Source: Tunturiibacter gelidiferens
Lineage (GTDB): Bacteria; Acidobacteriota; Terriglobia; Terriglobales; Acidobacteriaceae
DNA length: 64,000 nt
Assembly: GCF_014201335.1 (NCBI RefSeq)
Contig: NZ_JACHEB010000001.1
Coordinates: 372,001-436,000 of the forward strand
Direction: 5' to 3'
How positions within the stretch are numbered: the stretch's first letter is position 1; the number at the start of each line of letters is the position of its first letter. The notes below the pieces were generated by a model. It was not told the origin of the DNA. It saw only the letters and a list, made by a program, of their open reading frames with translations, and did not search any database. Below are positions 1 to 7,795 of the stretch, piece by piece. The position numbers and the translations under genes were made by a program.

Positions 1-1977
1 CCCTCGGTAGCCGCACCCCACAGAATCAGAGTTCCACCAGAGGTGCCATTCAGCGCTCCCACGAGATTGGCAACCTGGTGTTGAATACAGTTCGGGAACG
101 TGCTGCCGTCACCAACGATGAAAGAGGATCCCCACGAGTTGGCGCCCATGATATTGGCCAGCCAGCGCTGTGAATACTGGTTGTAGCGGGGAGAGTTCGT
201 AAGCAGATATGCCTCGCTTGCCATCACCGACAGGCCGGCGCCATGCGAGGTCGTGTCGCCTGCGCTCCATTGGTCGCCGAAGCCCCACGGATCGGAGTCA
301 GCCTGAGCGATGGCGTCGTCCACCTGGCGGAGCAGTTGGCTGCGGATCGCCGACTTCGAGAGCGCCAGGCCGCCGGGATCACCAGCCAGCTCCATAGCCC
401 GGTAAAGTTCAAAATGGGCGAGGCCGCTGACATCGTAGAGGTTGAGCGTATCGGTGAAGCCAGGTTTGTAGATGTTCACGACATAGTTTCTAGCGAACTG
501 CGCGGCTTGTCTCAGATAGAAGCTTGCATCGACCTGCGGCAATCCTGGGGGAACGTCTTGTTCCTCCGTCGCGGAACGCAGTGCGAAGTACAGTTCCGTA
601 GCGCCGAGTTCCATGTCATCTTCCCATACACTCTCCGGATATCCGTCAAACGGCGCGATTGTCAGCAGACACGTTGGACAAGAGCCGCCCCCGTCAGAAG
701 GCGCGGGGTCGGGGTAGGTCGTGTCGGCACGCGCAAAAACATCTTCGGCCTCTTTGAGGCATCGATGGGCGAGCGCCGGATCTTGCTTGCGGTTGAGTTG
801 GTAGCATAGGCTGAAGTCCGCCGCGAGGCGCCCGGCGAGGTTCGGGCTTATTTTGGATGCCGAGGGCGGCGCAACAAATACCGGTCGGTTGCAGATATAG
901 AAAGTGGTGAGCGGATCGCATGGCTGCGGGTCACCAACCTGCTGAAAGATGTCTGCGGCCTGGGGAAGTGTCCAGATGTCGTACTCGGTGATCAGGCAGT
1001 AGGGAGTGTTGTAGGTCCCTCCACAATTGCCACTCGCTGACGATGGAGTACCTTCTCCGTAGTAGTTCCAATCCTGCGAATTGTCGACCTGGTAAGCGAG
1101 TCTTCCCGTCGAACCATCCCACATCTTCAAGAGCCAATCGACGCCGAACTTTGCTTCGGAGCTGAAATCTGAGGAGACAGGGCCACCATGGCTTTTCCCC
1201 GCATAAGAGACTGAGTTCGGCGGGGCCGGCGGATAGAGCGGTGCAGTTCTCCCCATCTGATCGGGAAAGTCGCGGACACCGATCTGCATGAGCGCCGCAG
1301 TGTAGGTGAGGGTTTGCACATATTTCTCGTAATCGCCAGCGTCCCACCAGCCACCCGACGCATCGATCTTCGACGGGCTTGCCGGACTCAAGGGGGGTGC
1401 CGGAGGCACATTATTGATGAAGTCATTGTCATCCAGCGGAGGAGTCAGATAAGTCCGGGCACTCTTGTCCTTCAGGTGCCCGGGGGCGGTGCGCAGTTCA
1501 TTGCGGATAAAGTCCGGCCCGTCGCGCTGCGTTTCATAGAAAAAAAGCGAGTTCACCAGCAGCCCGGGATAAAGGAGCTCCGGACGGTCGACCGCAAAAC
1601 GGGGCGAGCTCGCCGGTACCGGTCCGGAGACATTGATGGAATAACTGTGTCCGGATGGAACGTTGAAATCGAGCGCGTAGACCTGATAAGTGAGCTTCTT
1701 GCTATTCGACCAAGTGCCCGAGGGATCGGCCACCTTGCCGCGATACGCGACGTTGCCCGCGTCATCGACCACTTGGAACAAGGCGCCAGCCTCCGACGCG
1801 GTCGACATTAAATACGCACGAGCAGGAAGAGCCCCTGCTTCGTACCCGACCTGATTCACGCGTACATACGCCGACTCGGCACTCGCAACACGCGCATATT
1901 AGCGAGAGCGCCAACCCTAAGAGACCGGCCTTTAGCCCTTGGAGACAAACGGATGAATGATGATTGAGCAGCGGCAT
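1..1977 (-). CDS. Secreted GH9 cellulase/endoglucanase, C-terminus cut by window edge, apparent frameshift after signal peptide
   Basis: Glycoside hydrolase family 9 enzymes cleave beta-1,4-glucans outside the cytoplasm. I translated the minus strand: after an N-terminal CelD_N-like Ig domain (AYVRVNQVGYEAGA) comes the family motif GGWWDAGDYEKY with its catalytic aspartates, and later VWEDDMELGATELY and FPNCIQHQVANLVG. The catalytic Glu near the C-terminus would lie beyond position 1. The start is ATG at 1977-1975, preceded by an excellent AGGAGG; it begins a signal peptide (hydrophobic LLGLALSLI). However that frame runs out of homology at about 1898, and the GH9 domain continues in the next frame (one extra base or two missing, between about 1898 and 1885). 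The GH9 frame itself stays open from 1898 to 1. Either a sequencing/assembly indel or a recently broken gene; family call is firm, functionality uncertain. Confidence 0.88.
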
Positions 1978-2077
1978 TTGCGAACCTCCTCGCGCCGGCA
2001 ATCGAACTATTAAATCGTTTGAAATGGGAGAGTAACCAATGATCTTGGCGAATGTCAACTCCTGATTAGGGCCACCT

Positions 2078-2108
2078 CAAGGTCCGGGAACGGACAGCTC
2101 GGACCTTG
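2078..2108. repeat. 9-bp perfect inverted repeat (hairpin)
   Basis: CAAGGTCCG at 2078-2086 is repeated inverted at 2100-2108 with a 13-base loop. It lies between the GH9 gene and the gene ending at 2236, about 130 bases past that gene's stop. There is no T-run on either side, so it is not a classical terminator; it could still stop or stabilise the transcript arriving from the right, or be an operator for the GH9 gene. Confidence 0.5.
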
Positions 2109-2235
2109 CGCCCGTCAGATTGACGCGTAAATATGACTCCAGATGGGCAATCCTATCGAGGAAACAGTTCTCCGTGCCTGGATTATCCGGCACCAACTTC
2201 CAAGCTAAACACTTGGTCATCGCACAGCTTGTTCG

Positions 2236-3201
2236 TCACTGGATAGTTTCTGTGCCGAGTCTCTGGTTTACCAGGGCTTCTAAATAAACATCAAGGTTCT
2301 TACTCGGAGCCTCTACCGTGCCTTGAACTTGGTTGCCGTCGACCCTAACCCTCCTCAAATACGGTTGCAAAGACACTTCGGTACCCGCACGAATGAACCG
2401 GGGAATGTCCAAGGCGTTGCGGACCGCGAGTGCATCTTCCACAGAGAGTGTATTGAGAATGAAGTCGATCTTTACAGGGTTTCCAAAACGCGCGCCAATG
2501 CTCAACATGTTCGAATGATCGAGAACTCCTGCGAGCGATTCGCTGACTGCTTGCGGAGCAAGGTACGTTGTCAGTCCTGGGACTGGCATCGATACCACCG
2601 CCCAGGAGTTATCCTTCGAACTCAATTGCGCCAGTCTTCGCAGCAGGTTCGCATCGACTTGAGTATGGGTTGAGTAACGATTCAACGCCAGCTGGAGAAG
2701 TGTTGGAGTCCCGAAGACCACCGTCGTACCGTCGAGCACCGCCATCCACCTGACATCCGTCATCTGTTTGGATTCGCGTGCCAATGGCCATACGATCAGG
2801 ATTGCGACGCCGTTATAATCGCGTCTCGTCGCTCCATGTGTAAGGGCGGACTGAAAGATGCGGGCTTGGTCAAAATGGCCCGATGCCAGTAGCAGATGCT
2901 CGCGCAGTGGCCCGGCACTGGAAGATGTTGCTACCTGCACAACTTCAGTGATGCCACTCATCGCGTTGCTGCCTGCAAGCGCGCTAATATCCGCAAAATC
3001 CAACAAGCTGTCGCGGCTATTCACGAGGATTCTTCCTCGCGCGCTTCGATTTCCTGGGTCTTCGATTCCTGCCACTACTTCACAACCAGCTGGAACGAGA
3101 CGGAGGAGGGTGTTGTATTGCGGCGATGCGAGAATGTTGCCGACAGCAAGCTGAATTGCCGCGAGGGTGAGGATCGAGCGAAGTATTCGGTGTCCGAACA
3201 T
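2236..3201 (-). CDS. Secreted hypothetical protein, 321 aa
   Basis: I do not recognise a named family. The protein starts with a short signal peptide (residues 1-25, ending around NILAS) and then a roughly 295-residue soluble domain with alternating hydrophobic strands, e.g. VAILIVWPLA, VRWMAVLDGTTVVFG and DNSWAVVSMPVPGL, which read like a beta-rich periplasmic fold. Proteins of this kind, with repeated 'difference between model and variable' style domains, occur as hypothetical exported proteins in Acidobacteriota; that resemblance is from memory and not decisive. It lies alone between the GH9 gene and a membrane protein on the same strand, separated by 73 bases from the latter, so co-transcription with it is possible. 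No regulation visible. Confidence 0.7.
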   Translation of the reverse strand: MFGHRILRSILTLAAIQLAVGNILASPQYNTLLRLVPAGCEVVAGIEDPGNRSARGRILVNSRDSLLDFADISALAGSNAMSGITEVVQVATSSSAGPLREHLLLASGHFDQARIFQSALTHGATRRDYNGVAILIVWPLARESKQMTDVRWMAVLDGTTVVFGTPTLLQLALNRYSTHTQVDANLLRRLAQLSSKDNSWAVVSMPVPGLTTYLAPQAVSESLAGVLDHSNMLSIGARFGNPVKIDFILNTLSVEDALAVRNALDIPRFIRAGTEVSLQPYLRRVRVDGNQVQGTVEAPSKNLDVYLEALVNQRLGTETIQ

Positions 3202-3274
3202 CGTTGTTTACCTCCGGCCCTGCATCGCAAGCGCAGGACGTCTATGGGCGCGCACGTGAGCGGGCCCGGATTGA

Positions 3275-4012
3275 CTATGCCGCCGTCCCCGGCGAAATGG
3301 CCGGACCTCGAGCACCGACGATATGGATCGGTAGTGTGGTCGGCAGAGTGGCGGCCACGCAAAACATCCAGATGATGCTGATGAAGCGGCCCATCGGGAT
3401 GAAGATGGCCGCATTCCAAGTCAGAAGTGTCAGGGTCGACAGTTCGGACGCACTCGCAATCAAAATGCCCAGCCACATCAGCCAACGTGGAATGAGGCGA
3501 TGCAGGCTGGAAGTGACCGACACGCCGGCGACAAACAGACCGAGGGGTGCCACGAACCCAGGTCCTCCCGCCGCGAACCCCAACAGTTGAAGCGCGCGAA
3601 CAGCTCCCGCCGTGTCGGTGATGTCAGCTGTCGAGAGTGTCCAGCCTGCCAAAGCTGACAGCATCAGCATCAGCATCGCAGCAATGCCACCACAAAACGC
3701 GATCGTTTCCCCCGCCGCGCGCACCCCTAAAAAACGCAATCGGCTTCCCGTCACGGCCGCAAAGATTCCCAAAGGTATGGCAGAACCAAACTGGAAAAAA
3801 GCTCCCCAGCAAATCGACGGGCCATATCGCGAAACATACGCGACTTCGTTGGCGAGCGGTTCGTACGGCATGGCAAAGCTGGCGTGGGGCGCAAGCAGGA
3901 CATCAACGATGATCCCTGCAACAGACAAAGCCGTGTAAACGGACGCCAGCGCCATGAGAGAAGGGCCTGCGTGGCGATTTAGTGGGCGCGAAGGCTGCGC
4001 GGGCAGATCCAT
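3275..4012 (-). CDS. Polytopic membrane protein, 245 aa, divergent from MarR gene
   Basis: Predicted integral membrane protein with about six to seven hydrophobic segments (e.g. ALASVYTALSVAGIIVDVLL, AAMLMLMLSALAGWTL, LGFAAGGPGFVAPLGLFVAG, WLMWLGILIASASE). I do not recognise the family with certainty; its layout recalls DUF4386-like proteins. An upstream ATG at 4054 exists, but it would place the start inside the AT-rich intergenic region, so I prefer ATG at 4012-4010 (MDLPAQPSR). It is divergently transcribed from a MarR-family regulator 50 bases away, the usual arrangement for a MarR target gene, which suggests that the regulator controls it, perhaps in response to a small hydrophobic ligand. 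Confidence 0.75.
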   Translation of the reverse strand: MDLPAQPSRPLNRHAGPSLMALASVYTALSVAGIIVDVLLAPHASFAMPYEPLANEVAYVSRYGPSICWGAFFQFGSAIPLGIFAAVTGSRLRFLGVRAAGETIAFCGGIAAMLMLMLSALAGWTLSTADITDTAGAVRALQLLGFAAGGPGFVAPLGLFVAGVSVTSSLHRLIPRWLMWLGILIASASELSTLTLLTWNAAIFIPMGRFISIIWMFCVAATLPTTLPIHIVGARGPAISPGTAA

Positions 4013-4062
4013 AATGTAATCATTACTATTATTAACTATTAAGATATGCAACAATTCCGTTT
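4013..4062. promoter_or_regulatory. AT-rich divergent promoter with probable MarR operator
   Basis: The 50-base gap between the divergent membrane-protein and MarR genes is strikingly AT-rich compared with its surroundings and contains TAATCATTA (4017-4025, palindromic apart from the centre) followed by overlapping ATTATTAACTATTAA motifs. MarR proteins typically bind such short AT-rich palindromes between divergent genes. No Shine-Dalgarno is evident before the MarR ATG at 4063, so that transcript may be leaderless or very short-leadered. Operator function is inference. Confidence 0.5.
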
Positions 4063-4596
4063 ATGGACTCTGAATCTTCCAGTAAATCTTCTGGCGCCTT
4101 TCTCCTAGCCCAGCTTGGATCGCATGCAGCAAAGCAGTTCGCGGAGCGGTTGTCACCTCTCAAACTCCTACCTCAACACGCAGGCATCTTGCGAATGTTG
4201 GACCGGTCGTCAGGGTTGAGTCAGCGCGACCTAGCCGCCAGGTTGGGGATATATGCAAGCCGTCTCGTTGCAATCCTCGATGAGATGGAATCACTTGGTT
4301 TTGTTGTGCGCGAGGGCAATGTTGGGGATAGGCGCACGTATTCGTTGCGTCTCACGCCTAAAGGACGGGAGATGCTGGCGGAGATCGCAAAGATCTCGCG
4401 TGAGCACAACGAGTCGGTGTTCGCTGCGCTCACCTTGAAGGAGCGCGATGCGCTTACGGGGGTACTACAGCGGGTTGCCGACCAGCAAGGCCTTACTCGA
4501 GGCGTTCATCCGGGTTACAGCCGACTCGGAGGAGAGACGACACGCATCGGCACGACCGGAGACATTGAACCGAAGAGAGCGGACGAGGCCAGCTGA
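4063..4596 (+). CDS. MarR-family transcriptional regulator
   Basis: 177-residue winged-helix regulator. The central part is typical: LPQHAGILRMLDRSSGLSQR followed by the recognition region DLAARLGIYASRLVAILDEM and the wing GFVVREGNVGDRRTYSLRLT, where the D-x-R-x-x signature of MarR proteins is intact. The C-terminal helix (ALTLKERDALTGVLQRVAD) forms the dimer interface. An extra ~30 residue hydrophilic tail is not conserved in the family. It is divergent from a polytopic membrane protein and probably represses it and itself. Ligand unknown. Confidence 0.92.
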   Translation: MDSESSSKSSGAFLLAQLGSHAAKQFAERLSPLKLLPQHAGILRMLDRSSGLSQRDLAARLGIYASRLVAILDEMESLGFVVREGNVGDRRTYSLRLTPKGREMLAEIAKISREHNESVFAALTLKERDALTGVLQRVADQQGLTRGVHPGYSRLGGETTRIGTTGDIEPKRADEAS

Positions 4597-4756
4597 CCGA
4601 AGAGATACTGATTCGACGGCTGCTCTCCAATTCCAAAGCTGAAGGATGTGGGCGCTGTTGTCTTAGAGGAGTTGTACATGGAGCGTCGTCTGGACAGCGA
4701 TTACGCTTTGGTGTTGTTGTGCAGGAACGCCTATCGACGCTCGTAACTTGCGGGTC

Positions 4757-5780
4757 TTACGTCGCGGTCGGTAGGGTTTGCAGAAAGGCGATTACGTTGT
4801 CGATCTCCGCGTCGGACCAAATAGGGGATCGGCCCCTAGTGCGGGTCAGGGGCTCGTCAATGATATCGATGTTCTGACGCAGGGATGGAGGAAGGTCCTC
4901 AAATTTATCGACCGCGCCTGAGGCGAGTACGGGTATCACATCTGCGGATCGGTGTCGCGACGCACGTCGAAGCGCAAAGCCTCCTTCAATGTATGGAAAC
5001 GCCCGTTGTGAAAGAACACTTGCCGCGCGGCTACGTTCCGCAGCGTGGGGTTTTGAAGAGTCCGCAAAACTTCGATTCTTTTGCCTGGTCGGCGCGCACG
5101 GGGCCGCACAGACCCATATCGAAATAGTCAGGCGAGGCGTTAGCAAGAATCTCCGGATTGCGCGGGACACCGAGCGCCTCGAACTGGTAGTCGGTGAAGA
5201 TGGGGTGTGAGCCGTCCACGCCTTTTCTGTCAAGGTGGCAGGTTGCGCTATTGCCTCGCTTTGGATCGTCAAATAAGGTCAGTCCGCGCTGCTCCTGTGC
5301 GGTGAGCTTCATTTTTCCATCGAGGTAGTCGTTGTATTTGCTGCTGTATGGATGGAAGCTAGCGTCCTCCAGCTCGAAGCGCTCGATCGCAATGAGCGTC
5401 GCGGCATAGGCCCGGGGATCATCGAGGATGTCTGGTCCGAACTGTCTTCGAAGGTCATTGGCATACGAACCTGTTTCCTTCGGTCCAGCGTTGGCCATCT
5501 CGTTGGGGGCCAGAGGGAAGGTGGCCTGTTCGTGGAGAGTGTTGAAACGGCCGTCCCAAGTGAGCCCCCCCGCTGGCGGCTTCTTCTCCTTCGAGGGTAC
5601 GTTCGACTGGGTCTGCGATGAATTCCTTATTCCAGATCGGTGTGCGGTTCAGAACGTAACGCAGTGAAGGGACGGGGGGGCGCCCTGACGGGAGTTCCTG
5701 TCCCAGTTGGACTGCCAGCCCATTTGGCGGCCCGTATGCGTGGGCGGGGCTGCGGCAGGTAGCGCAGGACATTCGAAATC
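4757..5780 (-). pseudogene. Decayed di-haem cytochrome c peroxidase (MauG/CcpA-like)
   Basis: Pieces of one di-haem peroxidase are spread over three frames: AHAYGPPNGLAVQL and VPSLRYVLNRTPIWNKEF (5585-5772), LTWDGRFNTLHEQATFPLAP and QRGLTLFDDPKRGNSATCH (5031-5570), LRNVAARQVFFHNGRFHTLK (about 4970-5040) and VDKFEDLPPSLRQN with DAEIDNVIAFLQTLPT (4757-4905). Lesions I can place: both c-type haem motifs are damaged, CATCR instead of CxxCH (codon 5752-5754) and SATCH instead of CxxCH (codon 5247-5249); a frameshift in the G-run near 5568; a one-base loss near 5040; a TGA at 4936-4938; another frameshift near 4910. The N-terminus is missing and replaced by a PhzF fragment. Point mutations in both haem ligand sites argue for true decay and not sequencing error. 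Confidence 0.88.
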
Positions 5781-5945
5781 ATTTTTCGGTGGAAGGATGA
5801 ATGTCGTCGCGACCTGATCGAATTCTCCCGCGATTCGCCGCATACTTGGTTCATCCAGCGTCTCGGCATGAGAGACAATAGCAACGGGGTTCCCCGCCAG
5901 CGGGCCTTCTGTGAAGGCGTCGACAAAGGCATACCGGATTTGCAT
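5781..5945 (-). pseudogene. N-terminal fragment of a PhzF-family isomerase
   Basis: ATG at 5945 opens a frame whose first ~54 residues (YAFVDAFTEGPLAGNPVAIV, then ETLDEPSMRRIAGEFDQVAT and TFILPP) match the N-terminus of PhzF/trans-2,3-dihydro-3-hydroxyanthranilate isomerase-like epimerases. At about 5781 the PhzF similarity stops abruptly and the sequence runs into the decayed peroxidase, so at least 200 C-terminal residues are missing. This is a recombination or deletion junction between two unrelated genes. The chimeric open frame continues to 5649 but the later part is out of the peroxidase frame and meaningless. Confidence 0.8.
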
Positions 5946-6426
5946 AGTGTTCTCTGTAAAACTGGACGTGCTCTTCGGAAAGTTTTAATTCCTCTTCTGA
6001 AGGCTGTAGCGACGGAGCTCATCGAAAACTCCACCGCAACCCACGCGAAGAAGATCACGAACGGTGCAAGAGCAAAGCAACGTGAATGTTCCCGTGCGGG
6101 ATGTCTTCATTGCGTGGTATTAAATTCACCGTGAAGACTTGCAGTTGAATCTCCTCCGGCCCACACATCGAAATCGGAGGGTTGCACAACCCTAGTTTTC
6201 GACTGCGGACTCCAAAAATGCAGTTGTTCCGCTCCAAGAGGAACCTGAGAGTTTTGGTTCTCACGCTTGGAGGAGAACCTGTTCAAATCCCTTTGTGCCT
6301 CGGCCGCAACTACACCAAAGAGTGCGATCCCCAAAAAGAGCGATTGCAGAATATCTCTTCAATATCATTTTCTTGTACTCTGTTTTTTGGAAATGAATCA
6401 GATCTTTGCTGCGATTATGTCGGTCA
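5946..6426. other. Gene-free stretch
   Basis: About 480 bases with only short overlapping open frames on both strands and no recognisable protein similarity, Shine-Dalgarno-supported start or RNA. It lies upstream of the PhzF fragment and downstream of the acyltransferase and is probably further decayed sequence belonging to the same debris block. Confidence 0.5.
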
Positions 6427-7575
6427 TTATGCTGCTGCCGGCTTTATGCCGTAGCGGCGGGTCAGCCACGCACGGACGGGCTCATCGAAATACTTAAGAA
6501 CTAGCCATGCCAGGCCGATCACGAATGGCAGAAGCAGGAAGATCCAAGTCAACAGCACGGACTTGGTTGGGTGTCTTGTCTGAGCAAAGTTCGCAATGAT
6601 ATATACGAACGGGATGTGTGTGATGTAGAGGGGATAGGAGAGCCTGCCGCTGAACTTGCACAACCTCATCATGCCTGCACCAGCATCAGAGTGCGCGCCA
6701 CAGAGAATGATCAGCGGAAATAAGAACAGCACGCATGAAGCATCATAAAGGCCATTGAAAGAAAGCCCGGCTGCGTTGGGGAACTTCGGCGCTTGAAAGA
6801 TGACCACAAGAAAAATCGAAAGAACCAAGAGTCCAATTTTTGGACGGCGGATGCGACCCTGCATACGATACAGCCAGAGCCCCATCACAAAAGAGACGGT
6901 CAACCGCAGGGGTGCCATCCAGATATCAGGATATCCCCAGCCTCCATCCATCGAACCTTTCATATTCGCAACCCATATGAGCAGCAGCCCGGAGACTCCG
7001 AAGATGATTCCAAGCGTGAGCGCACGCAGCCGGCGAAGAATCAGAGCGTACGCAATATTTCCGAGATACTCCTGCATGAGGGACCATGCTGGCCCATTCA
7101 GTGCCTGGCTTTCGTTCTGTCGGCCCCCAACTGGAGGGGAAGGTAACAGGAGAAGCGAAGTCACATAGGCCAGCAGTAGCATCGGCGTTGAGGTCTGGTT
7201 TATGCCCTTGCCAAAGGGATCGAGAAGATAGCCGAGAAGCCCAAAGGTCGCGCCCACCAGCACCAGCGGATGAAGCCGAATGAGCCGGATCCGAAAGAAT
7301 TGGAGGGTAGACATTCGATTCCATCGGTCATCGTAGGCATAGGCGACGACAAAACCGGAGAGCCCGAAGAAGAAATCGACTGCCAGGTAGGCGTGGTGCA
7401 TCAGGCTCAGAGGAGTGTCCCAACCGAATGAGTAATTGAAGACGTGAAAGATAACAATCAGGATGGCCGCACTCCCTCTCAATCCATCCAGCACTTCAAA
7501 GTGTTCTTTCCCGGTGCTTGTCCGGTCAGCTTGAACTGCGCTGCCCGTCTGACCAAGAGTTGATACGTCGTTCAT
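6427..7575 (-). CDS. Acyltransferase 3 family membrane protein (OafA-like)
   Basis: 382-residue integral membrane O-acyltransferase. Acyltransferase-3 proteins transfer acetyl or other acyl groups from cytoplasmic donors to cell-surface glycans, lipids or small molecules. Hallmarks: near the N-terminus LDGLRGSAAILIVIFHVFNY (the family R-G and catalytic-like His), then FFGLSGFVVAYAY, the RIRLIRLHPLVLVG stretch, and about ten hydrophobic helices to the C-terminus (LTWIFLLLPFVIGLAWLV). Start ATG at 7575 is preceded by AAGGAG nine bases upstream. It stands alone on the minus strand, downstream of a GH3 gene by 220 bases, with debris behind it. Substrate cannot be told from sequence. Confidence 0.9.
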   Translation of the reverse strand: MNDVSTLGQTGSAVQADRTSTGKEHFEVLDGLRGSAAILIVIFHVFNYSFGWDTPLSLMHHAYLAVDFFFGLSGFVVAYAYDDRWNRMSTLQFFRIRLIRLHPLVLVGATFGLLGYLLDPFGKGINQTSTPMLLLAYVTSLLLLPSPPVGGRQNESQALNGPAWSLMQEYLGNIAYALILRRLRALTLGIIFGVSGLLLIWVANMKGSMDGGWGYPDIWMAPLRLTVSFVMGLWLYRMQGRIRRPKIGLLVLSIFLVVIFQAPKFPNAAGLSFNGLYDASCVLFLFPLIILCGAHSDAGAGMMRLCKFSGRLSYPLYITHIPFVYIIANFAQTRHPTKSVLLTWIFLLLPFVIGLAWLVLKYFDEPVRAWLTRRYGIKPAAA

Positions 7576-7795
7576 TTGAGAGGTCTCCTTATCTTTCGAG
7601 CTTTATCTTAGCTGCTATGAGCTGTTAGCACAGGCTATCTGTTCGGCGTTGGCTTGGAGAAATTAGTTTCGTCAGTGACTTGGCCTCCAGAGGGCCACGC
7701 TGGTAACAGAGCAGCGTACGCGAGCGTCAAAGAGCGGAATCGATACATTGCAGTTCTCATAGGTTCATCGCGGATCGTTCGACGAATGATCAAAT

